In this document: positions 1-10,552 of the stretch, piece after piece
Layout: every line of letters starts with the position of its first letter
How positions within the stretch are numbered: position 1 is the stretch's first letter
DNA from: Poecilobothrus nobilitatus
Lineage: Eukaryota > Arthropoda > Insecta > Diptera > Dolichopodidae
NCBI GenBank assembly: GCA_947095535.1
Contig: OX352772.1
Location: 272,689,940 to 272,753,939 of the forward strand
Reading direction: 5' to 3'
Length of the DNA: 64,000 nucleotides
The notes under the pieces: model-generated
Database searches by the model: none
What the model was told of the DNA's origin: nothing
Seen by the model: only the letters and a program-made list of their open reading frames with translations
Program-made: the position numbers and the translations under genes

Positions 1-814
1 CGTCAGATATTTTAGGCGTTGTTTATAAAATATTTTAAAATTTTTTATGAATATTTTTTTTTGTAACTGATGTATGGATATACATACATATCTATACAGA
101 TATTCGTCTTGTAACACTTTTAAAAATTATTACAAAAATTTGAGCAGTTTGTTCGATATTGGTATTATAATACGGGCAATTACTTGAACCAAGCTTTAGC
201 CAAAGTTTTTTCGTTTCTAGAAATAACACCTAATAAACCATTTTGTAATTATAATAGTAAAACATTTTTTGCTTATTCGATTTTCCCCATCTAATTAAAT
301 CTCTTAGAAATATATTAATGGATTCCGATTTAAAAACCTCAGATGATTTATCGGTCTATTATAAGTTTTAAAGTTCTCATAGAATTATGGGAAGTTCAAA
401 TAAATTGAAAAATTAAGATGTGTACCAAATTAACTAGATGACATATTAATCCACATACTTTTGAAAAAATAAGAGTTAAATTAGCAAATATTAGCAAAAA
501 TTAACAAATATTTAGTAGTACAGTGAGTGCCGCTATTAGAACAATAATTGGAACGTCTGGTTTTAAAAGTATTGCTAAAGAAGTTGCAAAAATTTTGTAC
601 ATATTAGTGTTTAATAAACTTTTTTACAGTGAATCATTATATTCTGATAATAAATATCGATCTGATATTAAACTAAATAGCTTGTAGTTTGAATTTTTAA
701 AATATTGTAAGATTGACTAAAAAGAAAAAATATATTTTTAGAGGGACTGAAAATAACTTTAAATTTATATTAATATGTATATACACATTTTTTCATATTT
801 TATACTTTTACAAT
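1..814. other. AT-rich sequence without a recognised feature
   Basis: I see no coding region, RNA gene or clear repeat here. Short open frames occur, but they have the low-complexity Lys/Asn/Ile/Phe composition expected of AT-rich noncoding DNA. The homology to the reversed repeat block found again near 37.8 and 42.5 kb begins only at about 811-820. Confidence 0.5.
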
Positions 815-1966
815 AATAATTCTTGTACCTATAGTTGGGTTATGAGAAAACTAAAATTGATTAATAAAAAATCGAGGTTTTTTCTTTTTTTAAGAAGTCG
901 AAAAAGTTATATGAAGAACTATATACAAATTTACATACATCAATTGACATACAAACAAAAGAAAAAGAAAAACTAAAATAAAAATAAACTAAAATACGAT
1001 CAAGTTGATTTTACGAAATTAAAAAAACTGTCTTACTTTTTTCTTCCATGTGAATACTCTATGTATATAGTTACATTATGGTTTTAGTTGTATCTTAAAA
1101 TATCTACACCTATTTTTGTAACTACTTGCTGCGTTATTAAAAAATACATTAAATATAGTTTTTTAAATATTAACTTTAATTTCAAAATTTTAGTATCCCA
1201 AAGAATATAACATAAATTATTGATTTCAGTTAAATTATTTAACAAAATTACTTCTTAGTACATATTTAATAGGTAATACAAAAATAAAAAATATTTGTAC
1301 TTTATAATATCTTCTAAGTGTCTTAATCAATAAAAAACAAAATTTGTTTTGTACTTTGCAATATCTGTATCTATACCAAATTCAAAATTAAAAAGAAAAT
1401 TAATTTTGACAAAACATAAGTTATTTATTCGTATATCAATAATTATTTATAACATTCTTAAATGAAATTCAAGAAATTTCATGAATAATGTTATTTCAAA
1501 ATATAACAGATCCTGATCATGGATCAAAAGCATTCATAACGTTGCGATATAAAGATTAAAAAGACTTTATTTTGTTTTGAAATTGTTTGCATTTATTTAG
1601 AATAGTTATTTCCTATTCTTGAAGTACCTACTTCATACTTTTCAGAAATTAGTTGTTTGGGATATACATAAGTACACATGAATAATATTTTTATAATTAC
1701 ATTTTTAGCTAATAAAAAATTTAAATAATATCAAAGAATTTAAATATGAAATAAAACTGATTTAAAACGAAACATAAAGCTAATTATAATAGAAATAAAA
1801 AATACTGTAAATTAACTGTTTGTTTAAAAATTTAATACCTGGCGCAAAACTAACTATTTCTTCGACATCGTCAAATATTTTTTATTTGCCATATTTAAAA
1901 GTAGAAAAAACAATTAATTTAAAATGTTAAACAAAATAAATAAAAGAAAAATGTAATTTTACGTAC

Positions 1967-2022
1967 TCAAGAATTTTTTTTGCTAAAACTGGCGGCGGCG
2001 ATTCATCCATTATGCTCGTCAT
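1967..2022 (-). other. Candidate captured first exon (copy A)
   Basis: Reading leftward from the ATG at 2022, about 18 codons give a peptide starting MTSIMDESPPPVLAKKIL, followed directly by a GTACGT splice-donor-like sequence. The CCGCCGCCA stretch is strikingly GC-rich for its surroundings. The same exon is found at 36629-36684 and 41295-41350. No convincing acceptor or second exon was found, so this may be chance or a gene fragment picked up by the element. Confidence 0.3.
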
Positions 2023-2059
2023 TTACACAAAAACAAAAACAAATACTAAATTAGTTTTT

Positions 2060-2340
2060 TAAAAATTTATTATCGTTTACATGTTAACATACTATTGTTT
2101 TAAATTGTTTTAAATTTATTATCGTTTGCTATTAACATACGACAAATTAATATTTATATTGAATATTTATGTGTGGTATGTTAAGACATACAACAATTTC
2201 TTATAATAATCTTGTATTAAAATGTTGTATGTTAAACATACAACAATTTATTACTGGAAAGAGCAAATACATACGACAAATTAATATTAAAACTGTTATA
2301 AACTAACTACATACGACAATTTAATATTGAATACCTAGCT
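2060..2340. repeat. Cluster of ACATACGAC/ACATACAAC motifs
   Basis: The motif CATACGACAA or its variant CATACAACAA recurs here, spaced by roughly 40-80 bp and often followed by TTAATATT or TTTATTA. Equivalent clusters lie at 20325-20645, 36240-36560, 40220-40375, 40900-41225 and 44840-45045. Reiterated short motifs of this kind in a transposon often bind its own transposase, but that is inference. Confidence 0.5.
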
Positions 2341-2887
2341 AACGGTAGAATATATCGAAAAACGGACAACAGCATTTAAAAGAGCAGAAAAAATTACTTC
2401 AGAAACTTTCATAATGTAAAATTGTCCAAAATTCAACTTACGACAATCATTTATCCACACGACGAAATGTAAAATCTATAAAATTTGTCAATGTTTGTCC
2501 CCAGTAATTTCTATGACAATTTTGTTATGAAGCGAAAAAAAATTTGTATTTTATAAAATTGTTATAATTGTCGGACAATTTGTGATCACAATTTCAAATA
2601 AGTAAATTTATAAATTTCATTTTATATAAATTACAGGGTACATGCAATAGCGTCAGATGAAATATCATCCAAAAGTGGAAAATGAAATAAGATCCAAAAA
2701 ATTTGTGTTTTTTTTTACTTTATCAAAAATGAAATAACATCCAAATATTTAGTGAAATAAGATACAAAAAGAATGAAATAAGAACCAAACAAATTATAAA
2801 ACGAAATGAAATATCGTCCAAAATAATAAAAAAATTTAATTCAAAAATGAATTAAAATCCAAAAAAAAAAAATCAATTCTTAAAAAA

Positions 2888-3824
2888 TCAATTAACATTT
2901 TCATCTTCGTTGCTCTCATTTTCACATTCTTCACTTTTAAGGATATTTTCAAAAATATCTTCGTAGGGCTCCATTTCATAACAAATGTCGTTTTCGGGAT
3001 AAACCATCCTATTTAAAAACGACTTAGTTGTGATTTGACCTTTTTCTAATAGTTTGCTAGCTTCATGTATCATTTCACTTCTGTGTTTAAAAAGTCTCCT
3101 CCTTTTTGGTACACCTATTACGCCACCACTTTGAATATTAATTCGAAAATTTTTACTTTTTTCAAGCTCTTCATCTTGAAGAGCTTTTACAAATTTAAAA
3201 AAATGTCCATTTTTCTGTATTATACGTCCCAAGACGCCATTATAGGCTTCTGCTGCGAAAGTGGTTCGTGTATCTTCTTTAAACACAGAGAAGCCTCTAG
3301 AATTAACCTACAAATAGTAATAAAAATATAAATACGTGAAAAAAATAAAATAAATTTTTTTTTACCTTCTTAATCCATTGTTTTTCATAATATTTAATAA
3401 AATTTGCAAAAATATTGTTTTTATCTATTAAATTTAAACGTGAAACTAGACAGTCATGAAAAGTATCTTTTATTTGCGATTCTGTTAGTAAAGCCAGTGC
3501 CAAAAACTTGTGATATATTAATGGTGCTTCCTTATTTGCTCTAATAAATTTTAACAATTCTCGATCTTTTGAAACTTTTCTTCGAATCGCTTGGCAATAA
3601 TGGAACTAACACCCTTTGAGCTTAGCGACTGGAAAGCAAATTTTCAAGGCACTTCTGAGTGCCATTTCATAATCTGTTATTATGCTATTTGGTTTAAATT
3701 CAACAAACAAGTTAAATTTAATATATTCAAATAAGTGAACATAACACGCTTCGGTTTTGCTCGTCATTAAAATGAAAAAAACTGGACAGATCTGAAATTG
3801 TAAGTAAAAAAGAGAACATGACAA
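2888..3824 (-). pseudogene. MULE transposase, DDE core and C-terminal part, broken
   Basis: Read on the - strand, 3824-3606 encodes the part with SIITDYEMALRSALKICFP, the typical MULE region holding the second catalytic Asp (TDYE), followed by the GCYFH-type turn just across a frame break. It continues in 3557-3303 and then in 3286-2888, which ends in an acidic tail. The three pieces lie in different frames and no single ORF joins them. The short gap near 3290-3360 also looks intron-like. The third catalytic residue was not located. Family assignment to MULE is by motif; the product cannot be active. Confidence 0.65.
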
Positions 3825-3872
3825 ATATTTTGTAAAATGTTCATAATTGCTTTGTGAAAGAGTGGTGAAGGG

Positions 3873-4234
3873 GGCATAGCGAATAACTTCGGCAAATTAA
3901 AAACGAAATAACTTCGACTGAAAATTTTGGTTTTTTGTCGAAGTTATTTCATTTTTAATTTGTCGAAGTTATTTCATAATGTCGACAAAATTAAATAAAT
4001 ATAACAAAATAAAAATGAAATATGATATTATAATATGTTTTGTTATAATAAATTGATTAAAATGTATGTAAATATGTAATTAGGAAAGATTTTGAAGTTG
4101 GTTACAAAATCAGAGTTGCCCGTTTTTCCAGAATTTTCCTATTATTATTCCTTTTATGAAATAACTTTGACAAAAAACCAAAATTTTTAGTCGAAGTTAT
4201 TTCATTTTTGGTTTCGAAGTTATTTCGCTACGCC
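3873..4234. mobile_element. 362-bp MITE with 9-bp target duplication inside the MULE gene
   Basis: The ends are inverted copies of GGCRTAGCGAAATAACTTCG (left end with one A missing). The element is flanked by perfect 9-bp direct repeats GGTGAAGGG at 3864-3872 and 4235-4243. The interior has several GAAATAACTTCG repeats in both orientations, so it can fold into a long hairpin. A 9-bp duplication fits MULE-type transposition. The same insertion is seen at 50920-51236, and a damaged version at 34487-34800. Confidence 0.85.
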
Positions 4235-4903
4235 GGTGAAGGGAGTATATATTCCAAATATGCTTACTTGGTGTAAATATTCAATATGAATAATTAATAA
4301 TTGTTTGAAGCATCCAAAAGGTACAATTTTAATTGTTCCATATATTACATAATTCTGTTCACTTGGTGTTATGTTCTCAATTATAAATTTTATAATGTAC
4401 AAAAGTTTTGCTCGTTAAGTGCTGAAGGTTTCGTTTAATTTTTTCAAATGAAATATTTTTTGTGGCTTTTCGTTTGCTAATAGAAATTTCGTTAAAAACA
4501 AAAAAAAATATAGTTGTTAATAACAGAAATATTTAAATTCATTATACAAATATTACTTTTCACAAACTATGCGGTAAGTAGAGCGTATTCCACTAAAACC
4601 ATTAATTTCATTTAAAACATTTGCTGAATCAATACATTGTGTTTTAATTAAATATAATGCTTTTAATTCCATGTATTCTGTCTCCTGATTGTTGTGGTTA
4701 TGCTCAATGTATTTGGCTGGCTTCACACAATTGTGGTTTTCCAAAATTATCAGTTTAGATTTGTAATTTTTTTTATAACAATTATAATAAATTTTATTTT
4801 TATAACTAAATTTTTTTCTATATAGCTGCTTTTGTTCCAAAACGTAAAGTAATTTAGTATCAATCCTTTTTCCATAAATAAGTTCAAAATCAAAACTTGT
4901 CAT
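4220..4903 (-). pseudogene. MULE transposase, FLYWCH domain and first catalytic motif, broken
   Basis: The 116-residue frame at 4903-4553 has FLYWCH-type features: an aromatic YNCYKK segment, then NCVKPAKYIEHNHN with the His-x-His pair. A second frame at 4402-4220 covers the start of the DDE core. The sister copy at 50811 reads VIDGTFKIVPFGCF, whereas here codon 4342-4340 is TAT, so the first catalytic Asp is Tyr (VIYGT). The frame then runs into the MITE inserted at 4234. Stops or shifts separate the two parts. Confidence 0.65.
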
Positions 4904-4917
4904 TATTTCAATAATAA

Positions 4918-5275
4918 TTTTAATATAGTTTAAAGTTATACAATATCACTTAAATTTAAATTACTAAATGCAACTAATTGGTCCTTGTTAAATCTTAATT
5001 GAATTATTTATGTTTATATTCTAAAATATACATTCAAAGTCGGGAAATTAGACCTCAGGAAAAAATTTTCAAAACCAAATTTTTTTGAAAGATCTCCAAA
5101 AAAGACAAAAAAAGTTCTCAAAAACAAAAGGCATTTAATCCGCAATTTTAAAAATAATTAAAAATTTAAAGTGCTACGAAATCTTAGTTTATAAAATTCT
5201 GCATTACGAAATCTTGCTGCATAAGAAGGGCACGGGGTGCCCGGGTCGAAGAGCGTCAAAGCTCAACGGAACGCG
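4918..5275. repeat. Repeat block S, copy 1
   Basis: This segment matches 31913-32265 in the same orientation, including the GC-rich stretch GGGGTGCCCGGGTCGAAGAG near the right end. In the other copy the sequence runs on without interruption into the part found here at 14438. The LTR retrotransposon at 5276-14433 therefore split this block. No coding potential is seen. Confidence 0.8.
5272..5275. repeat. Target site duplication CGCG, left
   Basis: CGCG directly precedes the 5' LTR and is repeated at 14434-14437 after the 3' LTR. The paralogous empty site at 32262-32265 has a single CGCG. Confidence 0.85.
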
Positions 5276-5402
5276 AGTTATGCACAAAAAACACAACAGT
5301 AAAGTCCAATAAAATTAAATATAACAACAACATTAAAATAAACCGTTTTTTAATTCATTATAAAAAAAAAATAACAATATTTATTTTTATAAATACAAAT
5401 TT
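5276..5402 (+). repeat. 5' LTR of errantivirus 1
   Basis: The 127-bp repeat starts AGTTATGCACAAAAAACACA and ends AAATACAAATTT. It is almost identical to 14307-14433. AGTTA at the start without TG...CA ends is usual for gypsy-group errantiviruses. The last T overlaps the primer binding site. Confidence 0.88.
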
Positions 5403-5419
5403 GGCGCAGTCTGTAGGAT
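5402..5419 (+). other. Primer binding site, tRNA-Ser type
   Basis: TGGCGCAGTCTGTAGGAT directly follows the LTR. It fits the 3' end of an insect tRNA-Ser, the primer used by 17.6/297-type elements. Confidence 0.75.
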
Positions 5420-5781
5420 AATTATAAATTAAAATTAATTATCCAGTATACGAATGTTAATTATTATAATGTAAATTAAACTTTATTATAAAAAAAATAT
5501 TTATAGATACTTATGTATATATATATTGTTGTAAAAGCAAATAATACAAAAGTGTTAAATTAATTACCTCTTATGATCTCTATCAGAGGAAAAACAGTTA
5601 ATAAACATTAAAATTATTTGTGTTACGAAAACATTTAATATACAAAAAAAAAAAAAAACAATAATAAAAGTGTAAAATTAAGTTAATAAAGCTGTTAAAA
5701 ATTAAAACCGTAAGCCTTTGTTAATAATTAATACACACTTAGTAATATTATAAAAATAAAAATATTTTTTGTTTATTGTGA
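5420..5781 (+). other. Untranslated leader of errantivirus 1
   Basis: This is an AT-rich leader with A-tracts (for example 5646-5659). In errantiviruses a leader like this supplies the splice donor for the env mRNA; I could not fix the donor here. Confidence 0.5.
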
Positions 5782-6984
5782 ATGAAAAAACGTGATAGAT
5801 TGGACCAATACTGTAAAAATCGCAACATGGCTCAAGCACAAAGTGAGGATACAAATGTTCTTGAACAATTATTACAACAGAAACAAAGTTTGCTCGCAGA
5901 ATTAGACATCAAGAATCAACAGTTAAATAGAATGACAGCAGCTGTTCAAGAATTCCAAATAAGAGAACAAGGCTATCAACAAAAAGAAAGAGTTATGAAG
6001 GAGGTCCGGTATATGTCAACATTTACTGGTAAAAATGAAGTCTCGATCAATTCTTTCATTAGTAGTGTCGAGTATTATTTAGAAGGAGTAACTGATGATA
6101 ACTTACGAAAATGCATGGTGAGAACAATATACTACGAGAAAATTCAGGGTGAGGCAAAAGAAACCATTATCAACACTCCACATCTATATAATTGGCACAC
6201 CATAAAAGCAGCCTTGAAATCCAGGTATAGACCAGAAATAGAACCGGCAGAAATCTACAAAAAAATCGGTGCATTAAGGATAAACACAGTAAGTGAATTA
6301 GTATTAGAAATTCAGAGCTTAAAATATAAAGCCGATGAGCTAAAAATCTACTATAAAGATAGCAATTATATAGATTTAAGTAATATTGATACCTTCCTTG
6401 TTAACACCATTAAAGAAATGGCACAAGGAACTCTTTTAGATAGAATTTTTGAGGAAAAAAATTTAAATGAAATAATAAATATCATAAATAAAAGAAAATT
6501 TGAAGATTCTTGCATTAAGCCAGAATTTAAAAAATCTAATAATAATTATAATAATCAAAATAGAAATAAAAGTAAAAATTTTTATCAAAACAAATTTAAT
6601 AATCAAAGAAATAAAAATAATGATCAGAATAATTTAAATAATTCTTATGCTAAACCAAATAGTTCAAATAACTGTTATAATAAAGATTCTCAAAATAATT
6701 ATAATTTTAAGCAATTTAATAGAAACTTTTATCAAAATAATAATTCAGGTCAATATCGACAACAAAATTATAATATACAAAATTTTCAAAATAATTCTAA
6801 CTCTAGGCAATTTAATAAAAATTACTATCAAAATAATAATTCAGGGCAATATAGGCAAGCAGTGCCAATGGAAGTCGATAATATACAATCGACATCTAAT
6901 TTTAATTCTAATTGTGAGTGTAATTCGAACCCTAAATCAGAAAATAAAGCCGAGACTAACAATGTCGAGTTTTTTATGAACTAG
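5782..6984 (+). CDS. gag: Gag-like polyprotein of errantivirus 1
   Basis: The frame is intact, about 400 residues. An N-terminal coiled-coil-like, Gln-rich part (residues 15-70) is followed by a capsid-like region with helices around residues 75-220. The C-terminal third, from about residue 250, is extremely rich in Asn, Gln and Tyr. There is no CCHC zinc knuckle, as in other gypsy-group errantiviruses; the basic Asn/Gln-rich tail may bind the RNA instead (inference). The ATG at 5782 is the first in frame, and 5827 (MAQAQ) is an alternative start. The stop is at 6982, and pol follows in the -1 frame. Confidence 0.8.
   Translation: MKKRDRLDQYCKNRNMAQAQSEDTNVLEQLLQQKQSLLAELDIKNQQLNRMTAAVQEFQIREQGYQQKERVMKEVRYMSTFTGKNEVSINSFISSVEYYLEGVTDDNLRKCMVRTIYYEKIQGEAKETIINTPHLYNWHTIKAALKSRYRPEIEPAEIYKKIGALRINTVSELVLEIQSLKYKADELKIYYKDSNYIDLSNIDTFLVNTIKEMAQGTLLDRIFEEKNLNEIINIINKRKFEDSCIKPEFKKSNNNYNNQNRNKSKNFYQNKFNNQRNKNNDQNNLNNSYAKPNSSNNCYNKDSQNNYNFKQFNRNFYQNNNSGQYRQQNYNIQNFQNNSNSRQFNKNYYQNNNSGQYRQAVPMEVDNIQSTSNFNSNCECNSNPKSENKAETNNVEFFMN
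6970..6978 (+). promoter_or_regulatory. Probable -1 ribosomal frameshift site between gag and pol
   Basis: The end of gag reads GAG TTT TTT ATG AAC TAG. A -1 slip on the run of six T (6970-6975) enters the pol frame, which is open from here (YELASDELP) through the ATG at 7002. No downstream RNA structure was tested. Confidence 0.55.
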
Positions 6985-9696
6985 CCTCGGATGAGTTACC
7001 CATGATAAAATTTACTATTAATAATAATTCATATTTAGCTCTTATAGATACAGGATCTACTTTTAGTTTAATTGATGATAGGGTATTAGGTTTCAAAAAA
7101 TTAGAAATCTCTCCTATTCACTTTTCTACAATAAATGGAAAGGATTCTATAAAATGGGAAGTTCATACATCAGCACCTTATGAAATAAAACCCCCTAAAA
7201 ATGCTCGAATTAGATGGAAAGAGAAAACATTGCCGAATAGAAAGTATCAGTTCATAATAGGAGCCGATCTACTTAAAAGTCTCGATGCAATAATAAACCT
7301 AGAAGAAGGATTTATTAATTTAAATAATCAAAATATTAAGTTTGTTAATAGTCCATATCAATTAAATGAAATATATTCCTTAGAACCAATAGATATTAGT
7401 AAAAATTTAATTAAGATAGACCATTTAAATTCAGAAGAACTTAGACAAGTAGAGAAAATTACAAAAAGATTTAGTAGTTTATTTTATAAAAAAGGAGATA
7501 AACTTACAAGTACCCCTGAAATTAAACATGAAATTCATACTACAACAGAGCAATCTATAAATTCTAAATTATATCGATTCCCACCTCAGCATGAGGAAGA
7601 AGTTAGAAAACAAATTAAGGAAATGGAGGAACAAGGTATAATAAGAAAAAGTAACTCTAGATATACTAGTCCTCTCATAGTAGTACCCAAAAAAATCGAC
7701 AACTCGGGCAAAAAGAAATATCGGATAGTTATAGATTATAGAAAATTAAATGAAGTTACGGTCGATGATAAATTTCCTTTGCAAAACATAGATTCTATAT
7801 TAGATAAATTAGGTAAAGCGCAATACTTTACAACTATCGACCTGGCAAAAGGATATCATCAAATCTTAATTAAAGAAACTGATAAAAAGAAAACTGCATT
7901 TCTGACACCACATGGACTTTATGAGTTCAATAGAATGCCGTTTGGGTTAAAAAATGCTCCAGCGACATTCCAAAGGCTAATGAACGAAATACTAAGAGAC
8001 TACATAAATAAAACTTGTGTTGTGTACCTGGATGACATACTGATATTTAGAAAAGCCATTTCGGACATATGTAAAGTTTTAGAAGAAAAAAACTTAAAAA
8101 TACAAGTAGACAAATGCAATTTCATGAAAAAGAAACTGAGTTTCTAGGTCATATTTTGACAGAACAGGGCTTAAAACCTAACCCAAATAAAATTCAAGCT
8201 ATAGAAAAATTAGAATTGCCCAAAACCCAAAAACAAATAAAACGTTTTCTAGGACTAACTGGCTACTATAGAAAATTCGTAAAAGATTATGCTAAAGTAG
8301 CTCAGCCTATTACAAAATATTTAAAGAAAAATATGAAAATTAACGTTAATGATCCAAATTATATTGAATCATTTGAAAAATTAAAAAATCTGATTATAAG
8401 CCATTATAAGCGAACTTCGAAAAATCTTTTACTCTCACAACGGATGCTTCTAATTTTGCAATCGGAGCGTTTTTGTCACAAGAAGGACACCCAGTTTGTT
8501 TTGCCTCTAGAACTCTTAACAACCATGAGAAAAATTATTCTGCGACAGACAAAGAGTTTTTGGCTATTATGTGGTCTGTAAATTATTTTAGACCATATCT
8601 CTATGGAAAAAAGTTTAAAATATTAACTGATCATCAGCCTATAAAATTTTTACACTCCAAATATAAAGGGAAAGATATGTCTCCAAGACACCAGAGGTGG
8701 TTGCTAAAATTAGGAGAATATCAATTCGATATAGAATATTTGAAAGGTAAAGAGAATAGGGTAGCAGATTTTTTAAGTAGAATAGAACAAAACGTGGACG
8801 TTAATTCTGACGAGGGAGAGAATAATTATAATAATTCCAATATTTTAAAAATGTCTGCAAAAAGTGAAGATAATGAATCGGAATTTGGTATTTTCAATAT
8901 TGAAGATGATGTAGATGACGTAACAATGGCAACTGTTTATTCAGCAATTGAAGAACAACTTGACCATATATCAATAAAAGAGGAAATTGTCAACAAATAT
9001 AAGACCCAAATTATATTAACAAACAACAAAACTGTAGAAACAGAAATAATTTTAGGAAGAAGGATTATTTACATAGCAGAATATGATTTTCAAGGATTAA
9101 GCGAAATTTTTATAAAATATTTGTATAAAGGTAAAGTAGGAATATACTCCGAATTATCAGATAATAAATATAACGTAATACAGGAGAAACTGAGGAAAAT
9201 GTTCTCTAGTAATAATAAAATTAAATTTATAAAATGTTCATATAGGGCACAGGAAGTCGAAACGGAAACTGAAGCGGTGAAACAAATTTCATTCTACCAT
9301 GTAAGAGAAAGCTTTCACTCGGGAATCCAAGAGACTTATAACCAAATCAAAAAAAGAATTTATTATCCCAAATTATTAGAACTGACACAAATAGTTATAA
9401 ATCAGTGTGAAGTTTGCCAAGAGGTTAAATACGATCGGAACCCTATAAAACCAAAGTTTAAATTTACGGAAACTCCAAATAATTTAAATGAAATCATACA
9501 CATTGACACTTATACCATAATGAAAACCAATTTTCTAACTATTATAGATAAATTTTCAAAATTCGGAGCTGCTTATTATCTCTCAGATAAAAATCAATTA
9601 ACTTTGATAGATGGTCTAGAAGATCATTTCACCAAATTAGGCAAGTCCAAAAAGATAATAGCAGATAACGAATTTAAAGCTATTCAAATAAAATAA
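6976..9696 (+). pseudogene. pol: Pol polyprotein of errantivirus 1, first copy (PR-RT-RNase H-IN), broken
   Basis: Protease has LIDTGSTF near 7050. The RT domain shows the fingers segment and FTTIDLAKGYHQ, then the catalytic VVYLDDILIF at about 8018-8047; a short stretch after YLDD seems to be missing. A frame break follows near 8114-8147. A second comes near 8404, where this copy has 13 bases in place of the 23 in the duplicate at 10828. The RNase H region contains ATDKEFLAI and ILTDHQPIKFL. The integrase His-Cys finger ends CEVCQEVKYD, with catalytic Asp residues in HIDTY and IIADNEF. A GAA to TAA change at 9694-9696 stops integrase. Confidence 0.85.
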
Positions 9697-10161
9697 TTTT
9701 TAAGGGAAGAAGGGATTAGTTTACACCTTACCAAACTCAACAACCACACCGGTAATAGTGACATAGAGAGACTTCATAATTCATTAGCTGAAAAATTCAG
9801 AATACTTAAATACGTTAATAAAAATATGTCAGTCAAAAGATTAATGCAATTAGCTGTTAGAAACTATAACGAACCATTTCACTCAACAATAAAAAATATT
9901 CCGAAAGAAGTTCAAAATCGTACAGTGGACTTCTCAAAAGTTAAAGAAAATTTAAAAACAGTAAAATTGAGAAACTTAAATATATTAAATAAAAGAAGAG
10001 AAGAGCATGAAGAGGAAAGGTCTACAGGTTTTATAAAGAATTATAAAGCTGTAAGACATAAAGAGCAGCCTAAATATAAAAGGATGAATTTAAATAACAT
10101 CCATATATCTAATATTAAAAGATCTCCTAAATTCTTTTATTCAGGTAATGCTACCGATTAA
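9697..10161 (+). pseudogene. pol: Integrase C-terminal part of errantivirus 1, first copy
   Basis: After the stop at 9694 the same protein can be followed: the region with NNHTGNSDIERLHNSL holds the catalytic Glu, and 9826-10161 is an open frame of 111 residues ending SGNATD, basic and rich in Lys/Arg, the usual integrase tail. The stop at 10159 is the natural pol terminus, because the duplicate copy ends at the same place. Confidence 0.75.
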
Positions 10162-10552
10162 TAAAATATATCAGAATTTAAATAGTACATAAAAACAATA
10201 ACACTTTTTCTTTTTAGAATACCTAAACAGAATTGAGTAAATATTATAGTAATAAAAGTACATGATATTGTTGTTATAGGAAACTATAATAGCAGATATC
10301 TATACTAATAGTGTTTAGGTTGAAACTTAAATAATTTAAGTTGTTGTTAACAAAAAAAAAAAAAAAAATTAATAACTAAATTTAATTAATTTAGATTTAC
10401 AGATTTTCACAATTATTGTTCTAATAACATACATGGGTTGGTTACCAACGATATTTGGATTTTTGCAAGTTAATCCAATATCTCAAGATGTAGGTTACAT
10501 CCAAATAAAATTAGGGGAAGTAGAAATAACTAACGAAACTGTAACAAAAAAG
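10162..10552 (+). pseudogene. env: 5' part of env and pol-env spacer, first copy
   Basis: The spacer contains an A-run and TTTACAG (10397-10403), a good splice acceptor. It is followed by a hydrophobic signal-peptide-like stretch and MGWLPTIFGFLQVNP. After about 35 codons the frame is cut where the tandem duplication begins (10549-10557). In this copy the frame stays open through EITNETVT, unlike the duplicate at 12970. It is a truncated env start without a body. Confidence 0.6.

Larger units (their letters stand above)
815..2636 (-). repeat. Noncoding part of repeat block M, copy A (reversed)
   Basis: This stretch is nearly identical, in reverse complement, to 36053-37838 and 40878-42510. 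It lies beside the MULE transposase remnant in both copy A and copy B, so the MULE and this flank were duplicated together. It holds a cluster of ACATACGAC-type motifs at 2060-2340 and one GC-rich candidate exon at 1967-2022. No long protein is encoded. It may be an untranslated part of a larger MULE-type element or host DNA carried along in a segmental duplication. Confidence 0.75.
2637..4910 (-). mobile_element. MULE-type DNA transposon, copy A, decayed
   Basis: The reversed element carries a FLYWCH-like N-terminal domain (4903-4553), a DDE transposase core (4402-3303) and an acidic C-terminal region (3286-2888). Its left end has the terminal-like sequence TACATGCAATAGCGTCAGAT, which is also found at 36030-36050 in reverse. 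Several GAAATAAGATCC-type subterminal repeats follow it. A 362-bp MITE is inserted in the transposase gene. No matching inverted terminal repeat was found on the other side, so the exact right boundary is uncertain. Confidence 0.65.

Noticed and set aside
713..976. 87-residue open frame near the left end
   Set aside because: Low-complexity Lys/Asn/Ile composition, and the sequence is the noncoding end of repeat block M, where the reverse copy is also open by chance.
3065..3331. + strand frame over the MULE C-terminal gene
   Set aside because: It is antisense to the MULE transposase part, which has the coherent protein.
6647..6979. Ile-rich frame inside gag
   Set aside because: Shadow frame of the Asn/Gln-rich gag tail.
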